Shown here piece after piece: positions 52,836 to 63,662 of a stretch of DNA of 64,000 nucleotides; positions within the stretch are counted from its first letter, which is position 1; the number at the start of each line of letters is the position of its first letter. Below the pieces are notes generated by a model. That model searched no databases, was not told where the DNA came from, and worked only from the letters and a program-made list of their open reading frames with translations. The position numbers were made by a program, and so were the translations under genes. The stretch is from the NCBI RefSeq assembly GCF_040195635.1, contig NZ_JBEFTX010000003.1:465945-529944 (forward strand), read 5' to 3'. This DNA comes from Thermasporomyces sp040195635 (GTDB lineage: Bacteria > Actinomycetota > Actinomycetes > Propionibacteriales > Actinopolymorphaceae).

Positions 52836-52911
52836 CCGCCCACGGTTCCCGGTCAATGCTCAGCCCGCCCCGCCCCGCCCCGCCCCGCTCCGCGCCCCGC
52901 TCCGGCCGTGA

Positions 52912-52974
52912 TCATGATCGTGATCATGAAGGATTTCGGGGCCTATGGGCCGATTCTCCTTCATGATCATGCGG
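52912..52974. repeat. Palindromic intergenic repeat, copy 2
   Basis: TGATCATGAAGGA (52921-52933) and TCCTTCATGATCA (52957-52969) are perfect 13-bp arms. The core holds an inner GGCC-TATG-GGCC hairpin (52940-52951). Arms and core resemble the element at 25409-25476. Confidence 0.88.
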
Positions 52975-53005
52975 GCCGTGACCGGTCCGTACGGGTCCTC
53001 GGCCC

Positions 53006-53071
53006 GCACCGGTGATCGGCCCGCACCGGTGATCGGCCCGCGCTGTGATCGGCCCGCGCTGTGATCGGCCC
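53006..53071. repeat. 17/16-bp tandem repeat before the dnaK operon
   Basis: Two GCACCGGTGATCGGCCC units (53006, 53023) are followed by two GCGCTGTGATCGGCCC units (53040, 53056). The 509-bp spacer 52836-53344 also has a CCCGC pentamer run near 52863-52890, the palindromic repeat, and the dnaK regulatory sites. Confidence 0.9.
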
Positions 53072-53164
53072 GCCACCAGAGCTACGGTCATCCGCACCTC
53101 GATGGCGGTCAGGTTTGCCCCTCTTCGTACCGCTAAAGGATCCTGCTGCCGAACTGCGCATCGA

Positions 53165-53187
53165 ACCTGAGTCACACCGACTCAGGT
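53165..53187. promoter_or_regulatory. HAIR-like HspR operator 1
   Basis: ACCTGAGT (53165-53172), 7-bp spacer, ACTCAGGT (53180-53187): perfect arms with the N7 spacing of the HspR-associated inverted repeat (consensus CTTGAGT-N7-ACTCAAG), one base different per arm. It ends 3 bp before the -35 box. Confidence 0.78.
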
Positions 53188-53190
53188 CTA

Positions 53191-53219
53191 TTGACAGATC
53201 TCGGTGCCCCCTGCAGGAT
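53191..53219 (+). promoter_or_regulatory. dnaK1 operon promoter
   Basis: TTGACA (53191-53196), 17-bp spacer, CAGGAT (53214-53219). It is flanked by one HAIR element on each side, an arrangement expected for HspR repression. Confidence 0.8.
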
Positions 53220-53238
53220 TGAGCGCAGATGACTCAAG
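53218..53238. promoter_or_regulatory. HAIR HspR operator 2
   Basis: ATTGAGC, GCAGATG spacer, ACTCAAG: TTGAG at 53219-53223 and CTCAA at 53233-53237. It overlaps the -10 box and the predicted transcription start, so HspR binding would block initiation. Confidence 0.85.
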
Positions 53239-53344
53239 GCTGGCCCGGGTACTGAAGCGGCGCCGTCACCCGGTCGGCCTGCCACGCGTAGGTGTCGCCG
53301 CCGGCCCGTGCAGGTGCCGGTGATCGAGGAAAGGTTGCAACACG

Positions 53345-55222
53345 ATGGCTCGTGCGGTGGGTATTGATCTTGGTACGACGAACTCTGTGGTTGCCGTCCT
53401 GGAGGGCGGAGAGCCGACGGTTGTGACCAACGCCGAGGGCTCGCGCACGACGCCGTCGGTGGTGGCGTTCGCGAAGTCCGGTGAGGTCCTGGTCGGTGAG
53501 GTCGCCAAGCGGCAGGCCGTGACGAACGTCGACCGGACGATCCGGTCGGTGAAGCGGCACATGGGCACGACGTGGAAGACGGAGATCGATGGCAAGTCGT
53601 TCTCGCCTCAGCAGATCTCGGCGTTCGTCCTGCAGAAGCTGAAGCGTGACGCGGAGGCCTACCTGGGGGAGGCCGTCACCGACGCGGTGATCACGGTGCC
53701 GGCGTACTTCTCCGATGCGCAGCGGCAGGCGACGAAGGAGGCCGGGGAGATCGCGGGACTGAACGTCCAGCGGATCATCAACGAGCCGACCGCGGCCGCG
53801 CTGGCCTATGGCCTGGACAAGGAGTCCGACCAGACGATTCTCGTCTTCGACCTCGGTGGCGGCACGTTCGACGTGTCGTTGCTGGAGATCGGCGAGGGTG
53901 TCTTCGAGGTGAAGGCGACCAGTGGCGACAACCACCTGGGCGGTGACGACTGGGACGCGAAGATCGTCGACTGGCTGGTGACCCAGTTCAAGAACAAGCA
54001 GGGCATCGACCTCGGTGCCGACAAGATCGCCAAGCAGCGGCTCACCGAGGCGGCCGAGAAGGCGAAGATCGAGCTGTCGAGCGCGTCAGAGACCCAGATC
54101 AACCTGCCCTACATCACCTTGGGTGAATCGGGCCCCCTGCACCTGGACGAGAAACTGACCCGGGCCGAGTTCCAGCGCCTGACCGCTGACCTGCTCGAGC
54201 GCTGCCGTCGCCCGTTCCAGCAGGTGCTGAAGGACGCGTCGATCGACATCGCCAAGATCGACCACGTGATCCTGGTCGGTGGCTCGACCCGCATGCCGGC
54301 CGTCGCCGACCTGGTGAAGGACCTGCTCGGCGGCAAGGAGCCACACAAGGGTGTCAACCCCGACGAGGTCGTCGCCGTCGGCGCGTCGCTGCAGTCGGGC
54401 GTACTCAAGGGTGAGGTCAAAGATGTCCTGCTGCTCGACGTCACCCCGCTCTCGCTCGGCATCGCCACGAAGGGCGGTGTCTTCACGAAGATCATCGAAC
54501 GCAACACGACGATCCCGACCAAGCGGTCAGAGGTGTTCACGACGGCGGAGGACAACCAGCCGTCGGTGATGATCGAGGTCTTCCAGGGCGAGCGCGAGAT
54601 GGCCCGTGACAACAAGTCGCTCGGCAACTTCGAGCTGACCGGGCTGCCGCCTGCGCCGCGTAATGTCCCGCAGATCGAGGTCGGCTTCGACATCGACGCC
54701 AACGGCATCGTGCACGTGTCGGCGAAGGACCTCGGCACCGGACGCGAGCAGAAGATGACCGTCACCGGTGGTTCTGCGCTGCCGAAGGACGACATCGATC
54801 GGATGGTCCGCGACGCCGAGCAGTACGCCGAGGAGGACCGCAAGCGCCGCGAGGCAGCCGAGTTGCGGAACCAGGCGGACTCAGCGGTCTACCAGACCGA
54901 GAAGTTCATCGCCGACAACCCCGACACGGTCCCGGCCGACGCCAAGGAAGAGGTCGAGCGGGACGCTGCCGAACTGAAGAAGGCTCTGGAGGGCGACGAC
55001 AACGACGCCATCAAGGCGGCGTTCGACAAGCTGTCGGAGTCGCGCAACAAGATGGGCGCCGCGATGTACGCCTCGGCGCAGCAGTCCCAGACCGCTGACG
55101 CCGGTGCGACGACGGGCGAGTCGGGCGAGGGCGGCGCTCAGACCGAGGACGACGACGTCGTTGACGCCGAGATCGTGGACGACGAGAAGTCTGGTGGCGA
55201 AGGGCAGGGCGGTCAGAAGTGA
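53345..55222 (+). CDS. dnaK: Chaperone DnaK (copy 1, operon copy)
   Basis: The 625-residue Hsp70 has an N-terminal ATPase domain (RAVGIDLGTTNSVVAVLEGG; DLGGGTFDVSLLEIG; HVILVGGSTRMPAVADL), a substrate-binding domain (VLLLDVTPLSLGIATKGG; IERNTTIPTKRSEVF), a lid, and an acidic tail rich in Asp/Glu/Val. Start ATG 53345 has GAGGAAAGG about 9 bp upstream. It is the first gene of the dnaK-grpE-dnaJ-hspR operon behind two HAIR sites; its stop overlaps the grpE start. Part of its ATPase-coding region is identical to dnaK2. Confidence 0.98.
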   Translation: MARAVGIDLGTTNSVVAVLEGGEPTVVTNAEGSRTTPSVVAFAKSGEVLVGEVAKRQAVTNVDRTIRSVKRHMGTTWKTEIDGKSFSPQQISAFVLQKLKRDAEAYLGEAVTDAVITVPAYFSDAQRQATKEAGEIAGLNVQRIINEPTAAALAYGLDKESDQTILVFDLGGGTFDVSLLEIGEGVFEVKATSGDNHLGGDDWDAKIVDWLVTQFKNKQGIDLGADKIAKQRLTEAAEKAKIELSSASETQINLPYITLGESGPLHLDEKLTRAEFQRLTADLLERCRRPFQQVLKDASIDIAKIDHVILVGGSTRMPAVADLVKDLLGGKEPHKGVNPDEVVAVGASLQSGVLKGEVKDVLLLDVTPLSLGIATKGGVFTKIIERNTTIPTKRSEVFTTAEDNQPSVMIEVFQGEREMARDNKSLGNFELTGLPPAPRNVPQIEVGFDIDANGIVHVSAKDLGTGREQKMTVTGGSALPKDDIDRMVRDAEQYAEEDRKRREAAELRNQADSAVYQTEKFIADNPDTVPADAKEEVERDAAELKKALEGDDNDAIKAAFDKLSESRNKMGAAMYASAQQSQTADAGATTGESGEGGAQTEDDDVVDAEIVDDEKSGGEGQGGQK

Positions 55223-55965
55223 GTCCAGCCGAGGAGAACGAGGAAGGCCCCGTGATCCGCGACCGGCGACGCATCGACCCGGAGACCGGTGAGGTCCGGG
55301 AGGCGGCCCGGCCCAAGTCGTCGACCCGGGCGCCGGGCGCGCATCGCCGGGAGGACGTCGACGAGGCCGAAGTGGCTGAGGAGGCTGCCACGCCGGCGGA
55401 AGCGGCGGGCGAGGCCGCAGAGCCGATCGCCCAGCTGAAGGCCGCGCTGGCCGATCGCACCAACGACATCAAGCGGGTGCAGGCGGAGTACCTCAACTAC
55501 AAGCGCCGGGTCGAGCGTGACCGCGAGGCAGTGCGCGAGCTCGCCGTGGGAGGCGTGCTGTCGGAGCTGCTCCCGGTCGTGGACGACATCGGTCGCGCCA
55601 GAGAGCACGGCGAGCTCGAAGGTGGGTTCAAGGCGGTGGCGGAGGCGCTCGAGTCCATCCTCACCAAGCTGGGCCTGGTGGCCTTCGGCGAGCCGGGCGA
55701 TCCGTTCGACCCGAGGATCCACGAGGCGCTCATGCACTCGTACGCCGACGATGTGGACGGCCCGACCTGCTCGTCGATCCTCCAGCCCGGCTACCGCATG
55801 GGCGAACGCATCCTGCGGCCGGCCCGGGTCGCGGTCGCCGAACCCACGGCCGGGCTGCCCGCACAGCAGGTCGACGGTGACGGTGCGGCCGGCCCCGACG
55901 ACCTCGACGGTCCGGGCGGCCCCGGCGGTGCCGACGGCGCGTCCCCAGCATCGGACGACGTGTAG
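55219..55965 (+). CDS. grpE: Nucleotide exchange factor GrpE
   Basis: The 248-residue DnaK partner drives ADP release. It has a disordered acidic N-terminus (about 1-70), a long coiled coil (about 72-130, LKAALADRTNDIKRVQAEYLNYKRRVERDREAV), and a beta-wing C-terminal domain with FDPRIHEALMHSYADD and LQPGYRMGERILRPARVAV. GTG 55219 overlaps the dnaK stop (GTGA). The C-terminal Gly/Ala/Asp tail is longer than usual. Confidence 0.95.
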   Translation: MSPAEENEEGPVIRDRRRIDPETGEVREAARPKSSTRAPGAHRREDVDEAEVAEEAATPAEAAGEAAEPIAQLKAALADRTNDIKRVQAEYLNYKRRVERDREAVRELAVGGVLSELLPVVDDIGRAREHGELEGGFKAVAEALESILTKLGLVAFGEPGDPFDPRIHEALMHSYADDVDGPTCSSILQPGYRMGERILRPARVAVAEPTAGLPAQQVDGDGAAGPDDLDGPGGPGGADGASPASDDV

Positions 55966-55988
55966 CCAGAAGGGGGTGAGGAGCACCG

Positions 55989-57176
55989 ATGGGCACCAAA
56001 GAGTGGCTGGAGAAGGACTTCTACAAGGTGCTCGGCGTCCCCAAGGATGCGTCGGCCGATGACATCAAGAAGGCCTACCGCAAGCTTGCCCGGCAGAACC
56101 ACCCGGACGCCAACAAGGGCGACCCGAAGGCCGAGGAACGCTTCAAGGAGGTGTCCGAGGCCTATTCGGTGCTGTCCGACCCGACCCGCCGCAAGGAGTA
56201 CGACGAGGCGCGGTCGTTGTTCGGCGGCGCCGGCGGCTACCGGTTCCCGGGCGGGCCGGGCGGCGGCCAGACCGGGAGCGGGTTCCCGTTCGACCTGGGC
56301 GACATCTTCACCCAGCAGGGCGGCCGCCAGACCGGCGGCCTCGGTGACCTGCTCGGCGGCATCTTCACCGGTGGGCGGACCCGCACCCCGCCTCCCGGCA
56401 CGCGGGCCCGCCGGGGTGCAGACGTCGAGACCGAGGCGACGATCGGCTTCCGGGACGCGGTCGACGGCGTGACCGTGCCGCTGCGGATGACCAGTGACAG
56501 TCCGTGCCCGGCATGCTCGGGCACCGGCGCCAAGGCTGGCACGGTGCCGCGCGTCTGCCCCGACTGTGAGGGTGTCGGCATGCGGGCCACCACCCAGGGT
56601 GGCCGGTTGGCGATGAGTGAGCCCTGCCGGAGTTGTCGGGGCCGCGGGCTGGTCGTCGACGAGCCGTGCCCGACCTGCCACGGCTCCGGCCGCGGCACGT
56701 CGTCGCGCACCATGCAGGTGCGCATCCCGGCAGGAGTTCGCGACGGTCAGCGGATCCGGTTGCGCGGCAAAGGTGCGGCCGGTGAGCGTGGCGGCCCCGC
56801 AGGCGACCTCTACGTCACGGTGCACGTGCAGGCGCACGAGCGGTTCGGGCGGCGTGGCGAGCATCTCACGATCACGGTGCCGATCACGTTCCCCGAGGCG
56901 GCCCTGGGTGGCGAGATCACGGTTCCCACCCTCGCTGGCCCGCCGGTGACCTTGAAGGTTCCACCCGGCACTCCCAACGGCCGCACCTTCCGCGTCCGGG
57001 GCAGGGGCACGGCGCGCCGTGACGGCACTAAGGGCGATCTTCTCGTGACCGTCGAGGTGCTCGTCCCCGACCATCTCGACGACGACGCGAAGGCAGCGCT
57101 CGACGCCTACCGCAGGGCGACCGGCGTCGACGGCGCACGGCAGGACCTCTTCGACGGTAAGGGAGGCGCCTCATGA
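55989..57176 (+). CDS. dnaJ: Co-chaperone DnaJ
   Basis: The 395-residue class I J-protein has a J domain (DFYKVLGVPKDASADDIKKAYRKL with HPD near residue 37), a Gly/Phe-type region (about 78-135), four CxxCxGxG zinc repeats (CPACSGTG, CPDCEGVG, CRSCRGRG, CPTCHGSG) and the C-terminal substrate-binding part. Start ATG 55989 after AGAAGGGGGTGAGGAG. It overlaps hspR by 4 bp. Confidence 0.97.
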   Translation: MGTKEWLEKDFYKVLGVPKDASADDIKKAYRKLARQNHPDANKGDPKAEERFKEVSEAYSVLSDPTRRKEYDEARSLFGGAGGYRFPGGPGGGQTGSGFPFDLGDIFTQQGGRQTGGLGDLLGGIFTGGRTRTPPPGTRARRGADVETEATIGFRDAVDGVTVPLRMTSDSPCPACSGTGAKAGTVPRVCPDCEGVGMRATTQGGRLAMSEPCRSCRGRGLVVDEPCPTCHGSGRGTSSRTMQVRIPAGVRDGQRIRLRGKGAAGERGGPAGDLYVTVHVQAHERFGRRGEHLTITVPITFPEAALGGEITVPTLAGPPVTLKVPPGTPNGRTFRVRGRGTARRDGTKGDLLVTVEVLVPDHLDDDAKAALDAYRRATGVDGARQDLFDGKGGAS

Positions 57177-57637
57177 CCGACCGGAACACGCGGTCCCGGA
57201 TGCCGTTCGACATCACGATGGACGCCGACACGCCGGCGTACGTGATCAGCGTCGCCGCCCAGCTGACGGGCCTGCATCCACAGACCCTCCGGACGTACGA
57301 CCGGATCGGACTGGTGACGCCGGGGCGGGCCGTCGGCGGGGGTAGGCGCTACTCGATGCGCGACATCGAGACGCTTCGCCACGTCGCGCAGCTCACCGCG
57401 TCAGGCATCGGGCTGGAGGGCGTCAAGCGGATCCTCGAGCTGGAGACCCAGGTCGAGCTGCTGAGCACGCGGGTCGTGGAACTCGAAGACGCTCTCGAGG
57501 ATGCCCGCACGATGTTCGAGCGCGCCGCCGAGCAGGCGGCGTTCCTGCCGGAACTGATGCCGCAGACGAGCCAGGCGGTCGTGGTCTGGACCGGCCATTC
57601 GGGCCGCCGCCGTCGGGGCGGATCGGGGACCCGATGA
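57173..57637 (+). CDS. hspR: Heat-shock repressor HspR (MerR family)
   Basis: The 154-residue autoregulatory repressor of the dnaK operon in actinomycetes, using DnaK as co-repressor. The MerR-type helix-turn-helix is YVISVAAQLTGLHPQTLRTYDRIGLV and the wing region GGRRYSMRDIETL, followed by a coiled coil (about 80-130). The two HAIR elements upstream of dnaK1 are its expected targets. ATG 57173 overlaps the dnaJ stop, after AAGGGAGG. Confidence 0.96.
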   Translation: MTDRNTRSRMPFDITMDADTPAYVISVAAQLTGLHPQTLRTYDRIGLVTPGRAVGGGRRYSMRDIETLRHVAQLTASGIGLEGVKRILELETQVELLSTRVVELEDALEDARTMFERAAEQAAFLPELMPQTSQAVVVWTGHSGRRRRGGSGTR

Positions 57638-57740
57638 CCAGCCACCAGCGACGTCACCACCGACGTTCGACCCGACGTCGCCACCGACCTTCCGGCCGGC
57701 ACGCGTTCCGGCCATCCAGGTAGGGAAGAACGAACGAAAC

Positions 57741-60365
<2,625 letters not shown>

Positions 60366-60396
60366 AGTTCAAGACGCGAAGAAAGGTTTGAGCACC

Positions 60397-62313
60397 ATGG
60401 CCCGTGCGGTCGGAATTGACCTTGGTACGACGAACTCGGTGGTGGCGGTCCTCGAAGGCGGTGAACCGACCGTCCTCACCAATGCGGAGGGCTCGCGCAC
60501 GACGCCGTCGGTGGTGGCCTTCGCCAAGAGTGGTGAGGTGCTCACCGGCGAGGTCGCCAAGCGGCAGGCGGTGACCAACGTCGACCGGACGATCCGGTCG
60601 GTGAAGCGGCACATGGGCACCGACTGGTCGACGAAGATCGACGACAAGTCGTTCACGTCCCAACAGATCTCGGCGTTCGTCCTGCAGAAGCTGAAGCGTG
60701 ACGCGGAGGCCTACCTCGGTGAGACGATCACCGACGCGGTGATCACGGTGCCGGCGTACTTCTCCGATGCGCAGCGGCAGGCGACGAAGGAGGCCGGGGA
60801 GATCGCGGGACTGAACGTCCAGCGGATCATCAACGAGCCGACCGCGGCCGCGCTGGCCTATGGCCTGGACAAGGAGTCCGACCAGACGATTCTCGTCTTC
60901 GACCTCGGTGGGGGGACCTTCGACGTCTCGCTCCTGGACATCGGCGAGGGTGTGTTCGAGGTGAAGGCGACCAGTGGCGACAACCACCTGGGCGGTGATG
61001 ACTGGGACGCGAAGATCGTCGAGTGGCTGGTGACGCAGTTCAAGAACAAGCAGGGCATCGACCTCGGTGCCGACAAGATCGCGACCCAGCGGCTCACCGA
61101 GGCGGCCGAGAAGGCGAAGATCGAGCTGTCGTCGGCGTCGGAGACGAACATCAACCTTCCGTACGTCACCTTGGGTGATTCCGGACCGCTACACCTGGAC
61201 GAGAAGCTGACCCGGGCCGAGTTCCAGCGCCTGACGGCCGACCTGCTCGAGCGGTGCCGTCGTCCGTTCCAGCAGGTGTTGAAGGACGCGTCGATCGACG
61301 TCGCCAAGATCGAGCACGTGATCCTGGTGGGCGGCTCGACCCGGATGCCTGCCGTCGCCGAGCTGGTCCGCGAACTCACCGGCGGCAAGGAGGCGCACAA
61401 GGGCGTCAACCCCGACGAGGTGGTGGCGGTCGGCGCCAGCCTGCAGGCCGGGGTTCTCGGCGGCGAGGTCAAGGACGTCCTGCTCCTCGACGTCACTCCG
61501 CTCTCGCTCGGTATTGCGACCGGGCAGACCGCCGCGCGCGGTGGCGTGTTCACGAAGCTGATCGAACGCAACACGACCATTCCGACGAAGCGGTCGGAGA
61601 TCTTCACCACCGCGTCGGACAACCAGCCGTCCGTCCTCATCGAGGTCTACCAGGGCGAGCGGGCGATGGCGGCGGACAACAAGTCGCTCGGCAACTTCGA
61701 GTTGACAGGTCTGCCGCCGGCGCCTCGGGCGGTGCCGAAGATCGAGGTGACGTTCGACATCGACGCCAACGGCATCGTGCACGTGTCGGCGAAGGACCTC
61801 GGCACGGGTCGTGAGCAGAAGATGACCGTCACGGGCGGATCTGCGTTGCCGAAGGACGACATCGACCGGATGGTCCGCGACGCCGAGCAGTACGCCGAGG
61901 AGGACCGCAAGCGGCGTGAAGCCGCGGAGCTGCGCAACCAGGCGGACACGCTCGTCTACCAGACCGAGACGTTCCTCGGTGAGAACGCCGACAGCGTCCC
62001 CGCGGACGTCAAGTCGGAGGTGGAGCGGGACATCGCCGAGGTGAAGAAGGCGCTGGAGGGCGACGACCACGACACTCTGAAGGCCGCGTTCGACAAGCTC
62101 TCGGCGTCCCGCACCAAGATCGGTGAGGCGATGTACGCCGCGGCACAGCAGTCGCAGGCCCAGGAACAAGCGGCCGACGGCGGGGCGTCCGGCTCGGGTC
62201 CCGACGGCTCGGCGACTGCCGACTCGGATGCGGGCGACGACGATGTGGTCGAGGCGGAGGTCGTCGACGATGACCAGCCCGATGGCCAGGCTGGCGACCA
62301 GAAGCCGTCCTGA
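60397..62313 (+). CDS. Chaperone DnaK (copy 2)
   Basis: The 638-residue second Hsp70 begins MARAVGIDLGTTNSVVAVLEGG, as does copy 1, and keeps all ATPase and substrate-binding motifs. An extra four residues occur in SLGIATGQTAARGG, as in many bacterial DnaK. The acidic tail differs. Start ATG 60397 after GAAGAAAGG, only 31 bp past clpB, so the two genes are very likely co-transcribed. A 184-bp stretch (60728-60911) is identical to 53676-53859 in copy 1, including synonymous sites. Confidence 0.97.
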   Translation: MARAVGIDLGTTNSVVAVLEGGEPTVLTNAEGSRTTPSVVAFAKSGEVLTGEVAKRQAVTNVDRTIRSVKRHMGTDWSTKIDDKSFTSQQISAFVLQKLKRDAEAYLGETITDAVITVPAYFSDAQRQATKEAGEIAGLNVQRIINEPTAAALAYGLDKESDQTILVFDLGGGTFDVSLLDIGEGVFEVKATSGDNHLGGDDWDAKIVEWLVTQFKNKQGIDLGADKIATQRLTEAAEKAKIELSSASETNINLPYVTLGDSGPLHLDEKLTRAEFQRLTADLLERCRRPFQQVLKDASIDVAKIEHVILVGGSTRMPAVAELVRELTGGKEAHKGVNPDEVVAVGASLQAGVLGGEVKDVLLLDVTPLSLGIATGQTAARGGVFTKLIERNTTIPTKRSEIFTTASDNQPSVLIEVYQGERAMAADNKSLGNFELTGLPPAPRAVPKIEVTFDIDANGIVHVSAKDLGTGREQKMTVTGGSALPKDDIDRMVRDAEQYAEEDRKRREAAELRNQADTLVYQTETFLGENADSVPADVKSEVERDIAEVKKALEGDDHDTLKAAFDKLSASRTKIGEAMYAAAQQSQAQEQAADGGASGSGPDGSATADSDAGDDDVVEAEVVDDDQPDGQAGDQKPS

Positions 62314-62330
62314 GCTTCACGACCAGCTGC

Positions 62331-62370
62331 GTGGGAGGTTCGTCTGCCGAGAAGCCGACGAACCTCCCAC
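62331..62370. terminator. Hairpin terminator after dnaK2
   Basis: A perfect 14-bp stem, GTGGGAGGTTCGTC (62331-62344) with GACGAACCTCCCAC (62357-62370), around a 12-base loop. It lies 17 bp after the dnaK2 stop, between convergent genes, with no T-run. Confidence 0.85.
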
Positions 62371-62481
62371 CTGTTCCGCGCAAACACTTCCGTCGCGACG
62401 GTGCACCCCGGCGGGTCACTGGAGGCCCTCCCCGGCCCCACTGGCGAGACCCGCTCTGGCGCCACTGGCGACCCGCTCGGG

Positions 62482-63336
62482 TCACCACAGGTCGAGCATC
62501 TCCACGACCACCGGTGCGCTCGGCATCTCCGGTGACGCCACTCCGCTGAGCAGGTGAGCCGGCAGCGGCAGGTCCGTTCGGCTGCGTACCATCCGCTTCC
62601 ACCGCGCGACGTCCTCCAGTGACTCGCGGACGCGGCTGCCGACCCGCCCCACGAGTCGGCCCGCCGCCTCCAGCTGCTCCACGCCCAGGCCTCCGGCGAG
62701 CAGGCGAGCAGCGGTGACGGTGCCCACGCCGCGTACTCCACGGATCCCGTCGGCAGGATCGCCGACAAGGCTCGCGCGGTCGCACCACTGCGCGGGCGTG
62801 ACTCCGAACCGGACTTCGATCTCCTTGCGGTCGACGACTCGCTGCCCCGGTCGTCGGACGGTGTTGAGGATCCGCGTCCGTTCGTCGACCAACTGGTAGA
62901 AGTCGCGGTCCATGGACATGATCCAGACCTTGCGCCGCGGCGTCTGCCTCCTGCATCGCTGGACCGCGCTGGCGATCACGTCGTCCGCCTCGGCCGTGTC
63001 GATGCAGACGTGTCGTAGGTCGATCGCGTCCAGGCCGCGTACGACGTCGACGAGGGCCCTGATCGGTGCCATGGCCTCGACACCAGTCGCCCGGTGCGCC
63101 TTGTACGCGGGGTCGATCGCGGAGCGATCAGCCCAGGCGTTCTCCCCGTCGAAGGCCACCACGACCTCCGGCAGCGCGGGAAGCTCGCGGATCGCCACGC
63201 GCAACAACGCGAAGAATCCGAACACTCCGGTCAGGTCACGTGACTTGTCCCTACTCCTGATCCGTGCTGGGAAGCCGAACCAGGCCCGCCACAGCAGGTT
63301 GTGACCATCGACGAGAAGCAGTGGTACGTCGGACAT
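62482..63336 (-). CDS. 5'-3' exonuclease (FEN-like, PolI N-terminal domain type)
   Basis: The 284-residue stand-alone 5'-nuclease has an N-terminal LLLVDGHNLLWRAWFGFP, a metal-binding VVVAFDGE, the helical arch region, DTAEADDVIAS, SMDRDFYQLVDE and a helix-hairpin-helix (GDPADGIRGVRGVGTVTAARLL). All acidic clusters expected for RNA-primer or flap removal are present. ATG 63336 was chosen because the conserved fold starts at residue 5; the longer frame to 63453 is unlikely. Confidence 0.93.
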   Translation of the reverse strand: MSDVPLLLVDGHNLLWRAWFGFPARIRSRDKSRDLTGVFGFFALLRVAIRELPALPEVVVAFDGENAWADRSAIDPAYKAHRATGVEAMAPIRALVDVVRGLDAIDLRHVCIDTAEADDVIASAVQRCRRQTPRRKVWIMSMDRDFYQLVDERTRILNTVRRPGQRVVDRKEIEVRFGVTPAQWCDRASLVGDPADGIRGVRGVGTVTAARLLAGGLGVEQLEAAGRLVGRVGSRVRESLEDVARWKRMVRSRTDLPLPAHLLSGVASPEMPSAPVVVEMLDLW

Positions 63337-63633
63337 GTGGGCAGCCACCAGCCTCACGCTCGTTGGCCGCTGAGCGTGCGGGCGGGTGGGCCGGCTCAGG
63401 AAAGAGCGCGACTGGCCCCAGGGACCCACGATGCTAGGAGCTGGCATGGGCACGGGCGCGACCGACGCGCCGTGGCGAGGTGATCGGCGGCGGACATCCC
63501 CGAGCGCCGTGACAGGCGTGGGGCGCGCCCGACAGCGAACCTCCGGGCACCGAACGCCGCTCCACAGCCGGTGCTCTCACCCCGGTACGAACCGGTCCGT
63601 GGAGGGCCTGACCGCGCCCCCGGTGGGGCCGAT
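63337..63633. other. Non-coding spacer before the rRNA promoters
   Basis: Nearly 300 bp separate the exonuclease start from the first rRNA promoter. Open frames here are short, Arg/Pro-rich and without motifs. The exonuclease promoter must lie here on the minus strand; none stands out. Confidence 0.55.
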
Positions 63634-63662
63634 TTGACTCTGCTTGGCGGTGTACGTATGGT
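63634..63662 (+). promoter_or_regulatory. rRNA operon promoter P1
   Basis: TTGACT (63634-63639), 17-bp spacer, TATGGT (63657-63662). The hexamers are the best match to a housekeeping promoter in the last kilobase and point into the rRNA leader. Confidence 0.7.
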
